64,000 nucleotides of DNA from Pirellulales bacterium (GTDB taxonomy: Bacteria > Planctomycetota > Planctomycetia > Pirellulales > DATAWG01): the NCBI GenBank assembly GCA_035939775.1, contig DASZFO010000134.1, positions 18,973-82,972 on the forward strand, written 5' to 3'. The notes beneath the pieces were generated by a model. That model had not been told where the DNA came from. It saw nothing but the letters and a program-made list of their open reading frames with translations, and made no database searches. Within the stretch, counting starts at the first letter, position 1, and each line of letters begins with the position of its first letter. Below are positions 38,396-46,912 of the stretch, piece by piece. Made by a program: the position numbers and the translations under genes.

Positions 38396-39079
38396 ATGAG
38401 CACTGATGTAGACGTTGGCGAGCGAATCCAGGCCGAGCTTGTCGAGCAGGAACCCGAGCAGTATCGCGCGCTTTGCTCGGCAGCGGTGGTCGCGCTCGTT
38501 TTCGGATTGCTGTCGCTCTCGGCACTGATGGACTATTGGCTCGTCGTCGTGCCCGCGGTCGGAGTCATCTGGGGCATCATTGCCCTGCGGCAGATTCGCG
38601 CTCGGGCTGGCGAACTGACCGGCAGGGGCCTGGCCGCATGTGGAATTGGCCTGTCAAGCGTGCTCTTGTTCGCCGGGCCGACATGGGTTTATTACGACGA
38701 GATGAGCCAAGTCCCGCCCGGATATCAGTGGATTAGCTACGACGAGTTGCAGCCGAACCCCAACGTGCTCGGCGAACCGGTCCCGAAATCGGCGATCGAT
38801 CTCAATGGCAAAAAGATCTTCATCAAGGGCTTTGTTTTCGCCGGCAGTCAGAGCGAGGGGATCAAGAAATTCGTGCTCGTGCGCGATGCCGGCACCTGCT
38901 GCTTCGGCGGCAATCCGAAGATCACCGATCGGATCGTGGTCGATCTGGCCTCCGCGGGAGGGATGATGTATACGAAGCAGATCGCCCGCGTGTCCGGCGT
39001 GTTCCGCGTCACGCCGAGCCGGGCTCCCGGCGGGATCGGCGCCGTTTATTATCACCTGGATCAGGCCGAACTGCGATGA
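38396..39079 (+). CDS. Membrane protein with C-terminal CCFG (DUF3299-like) domain
   Basis: 227 aa. Two or three N-terminal TM helices in DUF4190-like style (VVALVFGLLSLSALM, YWLVVVPAVGVIWGIIALRQIR, GLAACGIGLSSVLLFAG) precede an extracytoplasmic domain. That domain reads IDLNGKKIFIKGFVFAGS-KKFVLVRDAGTCCFGGNPKITDRIVVDL-VSGVFRV. The following gene has the same domain (VLVRDNMACCFGPGAAIYDSMIVDL), so they are paralogues. The paired cysteines suggest metal binding. Its last codon overlaps the next start (ATGA). Confidence 0.82.
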   Translation: MSTDVDVGERIQAELVEQEPEQYRALCSAAVVALVFGLLSLSALMDYWLVVVPAVGVIWGIIALRQIRARAGELTGRGLAACGIGLSSVLLFAGPTWVYYDEMSQVPPGYQWISYDELQPNPNVLGEPVPKSAIDLNGKKIFIKGFVFAGSQSEGIKKFVLVRDAGTCCFGGNPKITDRIVVDLASAGGMMYTKQIARVSGVFRVTPSRAPGGIGAVYYHLDQAELR

Positions 39080-39714
39080 ACGCCAAAACCAAAGAAAGGG
39101 GACGCGGCTCTTTTCCGATCCCGCTTCTCAGGCTGGTCTTGGCGGCAAACATCGCTCTTGCGTCGTTGATCGTCTGCGTCGCCGGTTGTCAGGATTCGAG
39201 GTTGCCGGCGGCATCTCGGCCGGTCTCCGAACCCGCTGATCGATCCGGCTCGGCCATCCCATCCGGCGCATCCGATCAGGCGGTCCCCCGAACCGGCGCT
39301 CCGCAGACCGGCCAGGCCGCTCCGACTCCGGTTCGACCGCAAGCGATTCGCGACATTTCGTTCGACGCGGTGAAGCTAAACCTGAAAAAGGGGGACCCGT
39401 TCAAGCGGACCTTAATCACCCCGGCGATCGAAAAACTGGACGGCAGCCGGATTCGCATTCGCGGTTACATTCTCCCGCCGTTTCAGCAGACGGGGTTGGC
39501 GCATTTCGTATTGGTGCGCGACAACATGGCCTGCTGTTTCGGCCCTGGAGCAGCGATTTACGATTCGATGATCGTTGACCTCCGGCCGGGCGTGACGACC
39601 GACTACACAGTCTCCCCGATCGCGGTCGAAGGGACCTTCAACATTCGCGAGGTGGAAGGTCCCGGCGGCAACGCCATTTCGATCTATCACGTGACAGGGG
39701 AGAAAGTGGAATAG
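39076..39714 (+). CDS. Predicted lipoprotein with CCFG (DUF3299-like) domain
   Basis: 212 aa. A hydrophobic segment (LLRLVLAANIALASLIVCVAGC) ends in a lipobox-like VAGC. A low-complexity Pro/Ser/Ala linker (about 43-85) and the shared domain follow: LDGSRIRIRGYILPPFQQTGLAHFVLVRDNMACCFGPG-VEGTFNIREV. It is translationally coupled to the paralogue upstream (4-nt overlap). A LolDE-like ABC system beside a lipoprotein, with lnt next, suggests an envelope lipoprotein theme; that is inference. Confidence 0.82.
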   Translation: MNAKTKERGRGSFPIPLLRLVLAANIALASLIVCVAGCQDSRLPAASRPVSEPADRSGSAIPSGASDQAVPRTGAPQTGQAAPTPVRPQAIRDISFDAVKLNLKKGDPFKRTLITPAIEKLDGSRIRIRGYILPPFQQTGLAHFVLVRDNMACCFGPGAAIYDSMIVDLRPGVTTDYTVSPIAVEGTFNIREVEGPGGNAISIYHVTGEKVE

Positions 39715-39748
39715 GGGCCAGAGGCTGGAGGCCAGAGGCCAGGGGACG
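39715..39748. repeat. Word repeat (ggccagaggctggagg) before lnt
   Basis: Tandem ggccagagg/ctggagg words. The complementary words (cctggctcttggcctctgtg and on) appear at about 39835-39868 inside the lnt 5' coding region, giving an inverted pair that spans the lnt start. Confidence 0.8.
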
Positions 39749-39770
39749 CGCAAGCGGAGGGAGCCGTTTT

Positions 39771-41462
39771 TTGAATCGCCAAAATCTCTTGGAAATTGCT
39801 GCCTCTCCCGATTCGCCACCCGCGGGGCGGCCCTGTCCTGGCTCTTGGCCTCTGTGCTCCGGCCTCCTGCCCGCCCTCGCGGGCAGCCTACTGATGTGGG
39901 CCGCGTTGCCGCCGCTTGATCTTTGGCCGCTGGCGTGGATTGCGCCGGTTCCGTGGCTGCTCTTGGTGCGGCAAGAGCGGCTAACTGGCCGCCGCCCATA
40001 CGGCGCGCTGTGGCTGGCCGGGTTCGTGTTCTGGATCGGCGCGCTTCACTGGCTGCGGTTGCCGCATTGGGCAACGAGCTTCGGCTGGATCGCTCTGTCG
40101 TTTTATCTGGCCTTCTATATTCCGGTGTTCGTCGGGCTGACGCGAGTCGCAGTGCATCGGCTGGGGATCTCGATCGTCGTCGCCGCGCCGATCGTGTTCA
40201 CCGGATTGGAATTAGCCAAGGGGCATCTCTTGAGCGGCTTCACGATGGGGAGCCTTGGCCATACACAATTTCGCTGGCTGGCGTTCATTCAAATCGCCGA
40301 CATCATTAGCGGCTACGGCGTTGGCGGACTGGTGATTCTCGGCGCCGCTTGCATCGCCCGAATGTTCCCCTGGGACTGCCGCCGCCTCGCAATCTGGCCG
40401 TTGGCGCCCCTGGCGGCGATGCTCGCGGTTACGCTCGCCTACGGACACCATCGTTTGGCCGAGTCCACTGCCGCGACCGGAGGGCCGACCGCTCGCGTGG
40501 CGCTGATCCAAGGTTCGATCGACATCACGATGAAGCTCGATCCGAGCGCGGCGCAGCAAATCTATAACGACTACATGCGCCTATCGCACTCAGCCATCAA
40601 TCAGGCGGCTCGCGACTCCGGCCGACCGCTCGATCTGATCGTCTGGCCGGAAACGATGTTCCGCGTGACGCTCTGCTCGCTGGCGCAGGGCGCTAAGCCG
40701 TCCGAGGGAGTGTCGCTGCAGGACTTCAACGACCGGGTTGCCGAGGTCAATGCGCTCATTAAGGCCACTGCGCGCGATCTCGGCGCGCCGCTGCTCTTGG
40801 GAATCGACCGCTTGCACTGGCTCACCGACGGGCGGAGCGAGCATTTCAACTCCGGCCTGTTCGTCGCCGCCGATGGCCGGCAACTCGGGCATTACGACAA
40901 GATGCACCTGGTGATGTTCGGCGAGTTCGTGCCGTTTGCCGAAATGTTTCCGTTCCTGTATCACCTCACGCCGCTGCCCGGCGGTCTGACGCCCGGCAAA
41001 GAGCCGCTTGCCGAGGAGATTCACGGCCTGCGATTCGCCCCGAGCATTTGTTATGAGACGACCATTCCGCATCTCATTCGCCGGCAGGTGATCGAGCCGC
41101 GCGAGCGCGGCGCGGAGCCTGACGTGCTGGTGAATCTCACGAACGACGGTTGGTTCTGGGGCTCCAGCGAACTCGATCTGCACCTGATGTGCGCCGTGTT
41201 CCGGGCCATCGAATGCCGCAAGCCGGTGCTGATCGCGGCCAATACGGGCTTCTCAGCCTGGATTGACTCGTCGGGCCGCATCATTCAACAAGCCCCGCGG
41301 CGCGCGGAAGGCATCATCATCGCCGACGTCGCGCGCGATCCCCGCGGCAGCTTCTACCTGGATTTCGGCGATTTGCCGTCGGCCGTCTGCCTGCTAGCGT
41401 GCGCGTCACTTGCGGCGATTGGTTTTTGGAGCAGGCGGAAACGGAGAGAACAGAGAGCGTAA
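39771..41462 (+). CDS. lnt: Apolipoprotein N-acyltransferase
   Basis: 563 aa. Lnt adds the third acyl chain to the lipoprotein N-terminal cysteine, at the inner membrane. About seven TM helices (30-230 and one C-terminal) surround a nitrilase-like domain. Its residues are the glutamate in LIVWPETMFR, the lysine in LGHYDKMHLVMFGEFVPFAE, and the catalytic cysteine in RFAPSICYETTIPHLI. The VLVNLTNDGWFWGSSELDLHLMCAVFRAIE block is also typical. The start is a TTG with GGAGGGAG 7 nt upstream. The first ~35 residues (SPDSPPAGRPCPGSWPLCSG) are not family-like and are written in complementary ggccagagg words. Confidence 0.93.
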   Translation: MNRQNLLEIAASPDSPPAGRPCPGSWPLCSGLLPALAGSLLMWAALPPLDLWPLAWIAPVPWLLLVRQERLTGRRPYGALWLAGFVFWIGALHWLRLPHWATSFGWIALSFYLAFYIPVFVGLTRVAVHRLGISIVVAAPIVFTGLELAKGHLLSGFTMGSLGHTQFRWLAFIQIADIISGYGVGGLVILGAACIARMFPWDCRRLAIWPLAPLAAMLAVTLAYGHHRLAESTAATGGPTARVALIQGSIDITMKLDPSAAQQIYNDYMRLSHSAINQAARDSGRPLDLIVWPETMFRVTLCSLAQGAKPSEGVSLQDFNDRVAEVNALIKATARDLGAPLLLGIDRLHWLTDGRSEHFNSGLFVAADGRQLGHYDKMHLVMFGEFVPFAEMFPFLYHLTPLPGGLTPGKEPLAEEIHGLRFAPSICYETTIPHLIRRQVIEPRERGAEPDVLVNLTNDGWFWGSSELDLHLMCAVFRAIECRKPVLIAANTGFSAWIDSSGRIIQQAPRRAEGIIIADVARDPRGSFYLDFGDLPSAVCLLACASLAAIGFWSRRKRREQRA

Positions 41463-41656
41463 ATTCCAAAGCGAATCCTCCGATTGCTCCTGTTCATTCT
41501 GATATGTCATTCGCTGGGCGGGCGTTGTGCGCCTCGCGGGCTCTTGCCCAATTCTCCGAACCTATCTTTACATGCCCTGCGAATTCCACTACTTTTCGCG
41601 CCCCGAGATTGCTATTCGGACTGGTTCGCTGTCCAATCCCCCGTCGCGTGTGACTT

Positions 41657-42442
41657 ATGAAGAAATCTTACTTGCTCCTTGCGTCTCAGCTGACATTCGC
41701 GGCTCTCTTGACGGTTGTCCCTAGTTGGGTTCGGGCCGATGACTTTCGGATCGAGTCGAAAATCTTCGTCGGCAAGGAGACCGAACCGTCGAGCGAAACT
41801 TTGACTCTGTTCCGCGGCGGACAGATTTACGACTTTCTCACGAAGCCCGGCGAGACGACCGTGTTCGACAAGCCGCGCGGCCGCGTGATCTTGCTCGATC
41901 CGGTCAGAAAAGTGCGGACGGAGATCAAGACCGATCGTCTCACGGCCTTTAGCGAGGAGTTGAAGGTTTGGGCCGGCCGACAGACCGATCCGTTTCTCAA
42001 GTTTGCGGCCGATCCGCGATTCGATCAATCGCTCGACCCAGCCGGCGAGCTGGTTTTCAGCAGCCAGTTCATCAACTACCGCGTGGCCACGATCAAGGCC
42101 AACACGGAAACCGTCGCGCAGCAATACCTTGAATTCGCCGATTCCTACTCCCGGCTCAACGCGCTGACGAACCCCGGCAGCGTGCCGCCGTTTCCGCGGT
42201 TGGCGATCAACGCCGTATTGTTCAAGACGCAACTGATTCCCGAGCGCGTGCAAGTGACGATGCCGGCCCGTCAGCGGTTCGGCGGCAAGACGACCACCAT
42301 GCACAGCGAGCACTCCGTCGCCTGGCGGCTCCTCGAATCCGACCTGCAAAGGATCAGCGAGGCGGACGAGGAACTGGTGACCTTCACCCAGGTGCCGCTC
42401 GAGCAGTACCTGCGCACGAGCACGGCCGACGCGAAGCGCTGA
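41657..42442 (+). CDS. Secreted protein of unknown function
   Basis: 261 aa. A clean signal peptide (MKKSYLLLASQLTFAALLTVVPSWVRA-D) is followed by a single domain. It begins DFRIESKIFVGKETEPSSETLTLFRGGQIYDFL and continues RVILLDPVRKVRTEIKTDRLTAFSEELK, which looks like beta-rich sequence. It ends in a helical region. It resembles conserved planctomycete secreted proteins, but I cannot name a family. No cysteines remain in the mature part. It is separate from lnt by 194 nt. Confidence 0.8.
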   Translation: MKKSYLLLASQLTFAALLTVVPSWVRADDFRIESKIFVGKETEPSSETLTLFRGGQIYDFLTKPGETTVFDKPRGRVILLDPVRKVRTEIKTDRLTAFSEELKVWAGRQTDPFLKFAADPRFDQSLDPAGELVFSSQFINYRVATIKANTETVAQQYLEFADSYSRLNALTNPGSVPPFPRLAINAVLFKTQLIPERVQVTMPARQRFGGKTTTMHSEHSVAWRLLESDLQRISEADEELVTFTQVPLEQYLRTSTADAKR

Positions 42443-42475
42443 TGTCTCGGTCGGCCGCCATTGCGGACGATGTAT

Positions 42476-42680
42476 GAAGTGGTGACAAGGCGACATGGTG
42501 AGGTGCCGCGTTCGCGCGAAACTTGTCACCTTGTCACCCGGTCACCTTGCCATGCCCTGGCCCTTCAAGCCTGTCTTGCCGTACCCGCTCGCTTTCGGCC
42601 GCCGCTGCTTTCGCCGGCCTTTTCACGGAGCTATAATCTGTTCCGCCGCCCGCGTCTTTCGTCCTTTGTACTTCGTACTT
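42476..42680. repeat. Word repeats (gtgacaagg inverted pair, then family A)
   Basis: ggtgacaaggcgacatggtg at 42480-42505 and cttgtcaccttgtcacccgg at 42523-42545 form an inverted pair. Then cgtcctttgtacttcgtactt (family A) at 42656-42680 ends six bases before the DUF6807 start. Confidence 0.85.
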
Positions 42681-42685
42681 TCACC

Positions 42686-43654
42686 ATGCGCTACATCTCC
42701 ACCCTATCTTGCGCCGCCGTTGTTCTCACGGTTGTTTCGGCTCGCTCGGCGACGTTCACCGCCGAGAAAACCGATCGCGGAGTGACCGTTAAGATCGGTG
42801 GGCAATTGTTCACCGAGTATTTGATCCGCTCGGCCACGAAGCCGATTCTCTGGCCGATTGTCGGGCCGACCGGCAAGCCGATGACCCGCGCTTATCCGAT
42901 GGAGAAGGGCAAAGGAGAAGCGACCGACCATCCGCATCAACGCTCGCTCTGGTTCACGCATGGCGAAGTGAACGGCGTCAGCTTCTGGGAAGAGACCGCT
43001 AAGGCCGGCTCGATCCGGCATCGCGATTTTCTCGAAGTGCGCGGCGGCGACGACGCTCGAATCGTCACGCGCAACGACTGGATCACGCCGGACCAAAAGA
43101 AAATGTGCGAAGACGAGCGGAAATTCGTATTCCGCCTCGACGGCGACCAACGGCTCATCGACTTTTCGGTGGTGGTCACGGCCAGCGAAGGGCCGCTCAC
43201 CTTCGGCGACACGAAGGAAGGAAGCTTCGGCATGCGCGTGGCGCATTCGATGGCGGTCGACACCAAGAAAGGAGGCCGGATCATCAATAGCGAGGGACAG
43301 ACGGACGCAGCCACTTGGGGCCAGCCGGCCGCCTGGGTCGATTATCACGGGCCAATCGATGGCGAGGAAGTCGGCATCGCCATTCTCAATCATCCTTCGA
43401 GCTTGCGCTATCCGAATCGCTGGCACGTGCGCCCTTACGGCCTGTTCGCCGCCAATCCATTCGGGCAAAAGGGGTTCGGCGCCTCGTCCGGCCCCGGCGG
43501 CCCGTACACGATCGAGCAGGGCAAATCCTTCACCCTCCGCTTCCGTGTAGTCCTCCACCGCGGCGACGAGAAAACGGCCCACATCGCCGATGACTTCGCG
43601 GCTTATGCGAAGGAGGATTTTATGAGAAAGCCAGGAGAGCAGGAAGGGAAATAG
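42686..43654 (+). CDS. DUF6807 (PmoA-like) secreted protein
   Basis: 322 aa from the ATG at 42686; a 75-residue upstream extension is translation of word repeats. A signal-like N-terminus (MRYISTLSCAAVVLTVVSARS) precedes a beta-sandwich family seen in planctomycetes: KPILWPIVGPTGKPMTRAYPMEKGKGEATDHPHQRSLWFTHGEVNGVSFWEE, RIINSEGQTDAATWGQPAAWVDYHG, LFAANPFGQKGFG. NCBI-style names call it a PmoA family protein, but no monooxygenase activity follows from that. The final codons (FMRKPGEQEGK-stop) match one arm of hairpin element D (ttttatgag-ccagga-aggaagg). Confidence 0.85.
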   Translation: MRYISTLSCAAVVLTVVSARSATFTAEKTDRGVTVKIGGQLFTEYLIRSATKPILWPIVGPTGKPMTRAYPMEKGKGEATDHPHQRSLWFTHGEVNGVSFWEETAKAGSIRHRDFLEVRGGDDARIVTRNDWITPDQKKMCEDERKFVFRLDGDQRLIDFSVVVTASEGPLTFGDTKEGSFGMRVAHSMAVDTKKGGRIINSEGQTDAATWGQPAAWVDYHGPIDGEEVGIAILNHPSSLRYPNRWHVRPYGLFAANPFGQKGFGASSGPGGPYTIEQGKSFTLRFRVVLHRGDEKTAHIADDFAAYAKEDFMRKPGEQEGK

Positions 43655-43764
43655 GGCCCGGGACAGGCGCTGATCGACGGGAAAGTGCGCATCGATTCGG
43701 CCTGAAAATCGCCGCAGTGATTTTTTCTGTTCGCCCAGCTAGAATTGAGGCGGAGGTTTTGCCC

Positions 43765-44007
43765 ATGACGCAATTCGATTCGATCCTTTCTGCCGCATCG
43801 CAACTTCCGATTGCCGACCGACTCCGCTTGATCGACGCCTTGGCCTCGACCGTCCCGGACGATTGTGCGCCGCCACTGTCGCCAGAATGGCTGGCCGAGA
43901 TTGAGCGAAGATCTGCCGAGATTGATTCCGGCGCCGTTTCGCCGATCGCCTGGGAGCGGGTCCGGGAAGATCTGTTCAAGAAGGTCGGGTTGGACCGTGC
44001 GGATTGA
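43765..44007 (+). CDS. Addiction-module antitoxin (Unstab_antitox family)
   Basis: 80 aa from the ATG at 43765, with GGCGGAGG 8 nt upstream. FDSILSAASQLPIADRLRLIDALASTVPDD and LSPEWLAEIERRSAEIDSGAVSPIAWERVREDL are typical of the TIGR02574/PF09720 antitoxins paired with RelE/ParE toxins. Its end overlaps the start of the toxin reading frame by 11 nt. The gene itself is intact. Confidence 0.88.
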   Translation: MTQFDSILSAASQLPIADRLRLIDALASTVPDDCAPPLSPEWLAEIERRSAEIDSGAVSPIAWERVREDLFKKVGLDRAD

Positions 44008-44287
44008 CTTTCATCCCGATGCCACTCTCGAACTGAGCGAGGCGGCGGATTGGTATCTCGAACAGAGCCCTAGCGTGGCGCAACGTTTCGCGATTGCTGT
44101 GGAACGAACTCTTGAAAAAATCGCGAGCGATCCGTTGCGATTCGCGATTGTTGGAAAGAGTAAACGAGCGTGATCCGTGGAACGATTCCCCTTTCAAATC
44201 GTCTTTCGAATCGATCCTCATCGCTTGTGCGTCATCGCCGTGGCTCACGCAAAGCGGCGGCCCGGCTATTGGCGGCATCGCAAGTAG
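43997..44287 (+). pseudogene. RelE/ParE-type toxin interrupted by an in-frame TGA
   Basis: From GTG 43997 the frame encodes MRIDFHPDATLELSEAADWYLEQSPSVAQRF-, the RelE/ParE N-terminal half, and stops at TGA 44171-44173 after 58 codons. In the same frame immediately after the stop comes [37 protein letters not shown] and TAG 44285-44287. That is the expected C-terminal half, with the conserved [12 protein letters not shown]. One C-to-T change (CGA to TGA) explains it. The catalytic and basic C-terminal residues are lost, so the toxin is probably dead. Stop read-through is less likely, and a 58-aa product may still bind the antitoxin. Confidence 0.88.
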
Positions 44288-44346
44288 AAGGATCAATTGA
44301 GAAAAGCTTAGTCTCGTCGAATGCTTGTGCAATTGAGGATGCTCGG

Positions 44347-45297
44347 ATGTCTCAGCGGCAAAATGGATACAAACCTGACCCTGAGCTATTGCCGCTCATT
44401 AAGGAAGGCTTCAACTCGATTGAGGACGGGCGAGTTTCGGAGCACGATTTGATCGTCGAGGAACTCTTCGCACATCTTGAAAAGATGGCGTCCGAGAACC
44501 CCGATCCGGATTTGATGTTGCAAATGGAAGCGGATCGGTGCGAGGGCGCCGGCGATTGGCAGGGGGCCGAGGCGGCGTACCAGCAGGCGCTTGATAGAGC
44601 CATTCTATCAGGCACCGAAGCGCGCCAATACAAAGCCCTGTCCAACCTGTCCGGCCTACATGCGTTGCTCGACAACGAGGCCAAGGCGATTGAGTTAGCC
44701 CGGGCGGCAACTGGTGCCGCGCGCAACGCCAACCTGGCGATGCTTTTGAGCATGGCGCTTGAGCAGCAGGCCGCGTGCGAGCTTTACTTCAATCTGGCGT
44801 CGGAGGCCTTGACCGCTGCCGACGAGGCCCTGCGGTTGGTCGAGAGCGGCACGATGCATGACCTACGTCGCGGTCGTTGCCTCGTTCTTCGCGCAAATTG
44901 CCGCATGGCTTCGAGGGATCAACGCGCTGCGGGAGTTGACCTCGATGCCGCATGGCAATACCTTGAGCCGTGGTCCGCGAGCCAAATGGCCGCCGGCGCG
45001 CATTCTGCACTCGGAAGCTGGTGGTCGATCAAAGCGAGGATCCAGGCAGCACAAGGTGATTCGTTCGCCGCCGAAGCTTGGGAGGGCGCGATACGGCATC
45101 GGCGTCGCGTGGCGGCAACGCCGCAAGTGACGGGTGTCTACACGCAGAACGCGTTGGCGAAAACGCTTTGGGCGTATGGTCAAGCTCTGCATGCAGCCGG
45201 CCGCACGAGTCAGGCCGACCAAGTCTCTGCGGAAGCCGAGACGATCCGCGAACAAATCGGCTTGCCGCCGCTGAGCGAGAGACGACGGCGAATCTGA
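44347..45297 (+). CDS. TPR-repeat protein
   Basis: 316 aa from the ATG at 44347; upstream in-frame codons belong to the toxin remnant region. Helical repeats rich in Ala and Leu (EADRCEGAGDWQGAEAAYQQALDRA, ALSNLSGLHALLDNEAKAIELARAATGAA, ACELYFNLASEALTAADEALRLVES, QNALAKTLWAYGQALHAAGRTSQADQVSAEAE) fit four to six TPRs. No signal peptide or TM, so probably cytosolic. The N-terminal ~45 residues are acidic. Its partner is unknown. Confidence 0.8.
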   Translation: MSQRQNGYKPDPELLPLIKEGFNSIEDGRVSEHDLIVEELFAHLEKMASENPDPDLMLQMEADRCEGAGDWQGAEAAYQQALDRAILSGTEARQYKALSNLSGLHALLDNEAKAIELARAATGAARNANLAMLLSMALEQQAACELYFNLASEALTAADEALRLVESGTMHDLRRGRCLVLRANCRMASRDQRAAGVDLDAAWQYLEPWSASQMAAGAHSALGSWWSIKARIQAAQGDSFAAEAWEGAIRHRRRVAATPQVTGVYTQNALAKTLWAYGQALHAAGRTSQADQVSAEAETIREQIGLPPLSERRRRI

Positions 45298-45349
45298 TCC
45301 ATCGCAGTGTCATATCGGTAGTAGCGACCAATCAATAGAGATCGCTTCG

Positions 45350-46192
45350 ATGGCTGAAAAGGTTCCGGTCGCCGATCTAACCGGGATCCCGGAAACGATG
45401 CTGTGGCCTCTGTATGGGCGGGCGGCCGAAACGCGGCGGCCTGACGCTCGCCTGATCGATCCACAGGCCGTGCGGATCGCGGATGCGATCGAGTACGACT
45501 ATGCACGCAGCTTTCGCAAGCCGAATTTCGGCCACGTGCTGCGCGCCTTGTGCATCGATGGATTGCTGCGGCAGTGGCTGGCAAAGCATCCCAACGGCCA
45601 AGTCGTGGCGTTGGGAGAGGGCTTGGAAACGCAGGTCTTCCGTGTCGATAACGGTAATGTTCGCTGGCTGTCCGTGGACCTTCCCGCGGCGATCGCGGTG
45701 CGAAGCCGTTTCGTCCCTGACACAGATCGGCACCGTAATCTTGCCTGTTCGGCATTGGATTTCCGCTGGATGGAGGCAGTCGATCCGGCACGCGGCGTTT
45801 TCGTTACGATGGCAGGACTGCTGATGTACTTCCAGCCCGACGAAGTCCAAACGCTCGTCGCTGGGATTGCCGCGCAATTTCCACTCGCCGAGATGGCATT
45901 CGATACCATACCGCGGTGGGCGTCGCGCAAGAGCTTGAAAGGCTGGCAGCTAACACCCCATTACAGAACCCCGCCCATGCCGTGGGGCTTCGACCGCAAC
46001 GAGCGGGACACGATAAAATCGTGGCACCCGAATATCGCTGACGTTCACGAAGCGCCCTATCCCGGCGGTCGCGGATTCTTGTATCGCGCCATGTTGCCAG
46101 TGCTCCAGATCGTCCCCGGCGTGCGGAACAAGCTGCCAACCGTCTGGCACCTGCGGTGCGCGCCGACAACAATTGGTGGAGAGTTGGAATGA
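45350..46192 (+). CDS. LCM-family SAM-dependent O-methyltransferase
   Basis: 280 aa. The leucine carboxyl methyltransferase fold (PF04072) is seen in IPETMLWPLYGRAAETRRPDARLIDPQAV, the SAM-binding strand GQVVALGEGLETQVFRVD, VRWLSVDLPAAIAVRSRFVPD and GVFVTMAGLLMYFQPDEVQ. The usual GxGxD is GEGLE here. Bacterial members methylate carboxylates in secondary metabolites or unknown substrates. No biosynthetic cluster surrounds it. A VOC-family gene follows 70 nt later. Confidence 0.87.
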   Translation: MAEKVPVADLTGIPETMLWPLYGRAAETRRPDARLIDPQAVRIADAIEYDYARSFRKPNFGHVLRALCIDGLLRQWLAKHPNGQVVALGEGLETQVFRVDNGNVRWLSVDLPAAIAVRSRFVPDTDRHRNLACSALDFRWMEAVDPARGVFVTMAGLLMYFQPDEVQTLVAGIAAQFPLAEMAFDTIPRWASRKSLKGWQLTPHYRTPPMPWGFDRNERDTIKSWHPNIADVHEAPYPGGRGFLYRAMLPVLQIVPGVRNKLPTVWHLRCAPTTIGGELE

Positions 46193-46262
46193 TTTCTTCG
46201 GCGGTTGAAAAAGGCGCGGTCCTGGCCACCGATGTCGAAGTGAACGACGATAAGAGGAACCT

Positions 46263-46625
46263 ATGATCCGCGGCGTTCACACGATGTTTTATTCCTCCGA
46301 TGCGGATGCGACGCGGGCCTTTCTGCGCGACAAGCTCGGCTTTCCGTTTAGCGACGTCGGAGGCGGCTGGTTGATCTTCCATCTGCCCGAGGCCGATATG
46401 GGCTGCCATCCATCGGATGACCGCGACGGCGCCCACGCGGGCACCCACGACATCTCGTTCTATTGCGACGACATCGCGACGACGGTCGCCGACTTGAAGG
46501 CTCGTGGCGTCGAGTTCACCGAGCCGGTTTCCGATCAGGGGTTCGGTCTGGTGACGCACTTCAAGATGCCCGGCGGAATCGAGGTGCAGCTTTACGAGCC
46601 GAGATATTCCAAGAGCCGGGCGTGA
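46263..46625 (+). CDS. VOC (glyoxalase/dioxygenase-fold) protein
   Basis: 120 aa, one VOC module pair. MIRGVHTMFYSSDADATRAFLRDKLGFPF begins with the metal-ligand type His. ISFYCDDIATTVADLKARGVEF and the ending GGIEVQLYEPRY carry the others, including the Glu in VQLYE. Members range from glyoxalase I to bleomycin/fosfomycin resistance proteins and epimerases, so a specific reaction cannot be assigned. It follows the methyltransferase on the same strand. Confidence 0.87.
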   Translation: MIRGVHTMFYSSDADATRAFLRDKLGFPFSDVGGGWLIFHLPEADMGCHPSDDRDGAHAGTHDISFYCDDIATTVADLKARGVEFTEPVSDQGFGLVTHFKMPGGIEVQLYEPRYSKSRA

Positions 46626-46822
46626 TAGCATTCGATTTGACGCCAGACTAATCGGACGCCGTGGAATCTTGCGGTACTCGGCCGCGTCAGAGATACTGCA
46701 CAATGGGGAGCGGGGCAGTTCCGGTTCCTTCCGCGTCGCGCTGCGGGCCAGTTTGGCGCTGCCGGATTCGAGCCGTGGAATTCTTGTTTCCCGATTGCGC
46801 TGCCGCTTCCATCGCCCATGAG

Positions 46823-46877
46823 CGCCTAACCAATCCGACTGGGAAAAGGGGACAGTCCCCGCCGGATTTGTTAGGCG
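46823..46877. repeat. Nested palindrome upstream of the J-like protein gene
   Basis: Arms 46823-46837 and 46863-46877 match at 14 of 15 positions (cgcctaac-aatccg). Inside, ggggac-a-gtcccc (46848-46860) is a perfect 6-bp dyad. It ends 36 nt before the next ATG. Confidence 0.85.
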
Positions 46878-46912
46878 TTCCCAACGTCGCTCGCCGCCAG
46901 GGGAAGAGAGGC

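Noticed and set aside
42461..42685. 75-residue N-terminal extension of the DUF6807 protein
   Set aside because: It translates gtgacaagg and tacttcg word repeats. A signal peptide begins at ATG 42686.
44171..44173. In-frame TGA as a selenocysteine codon
   Set aside because: RelE/ParE toxins have no selenocysteine at this place and no SECIS-like stem follows. A CGA-to-TGA mutation is simpler.
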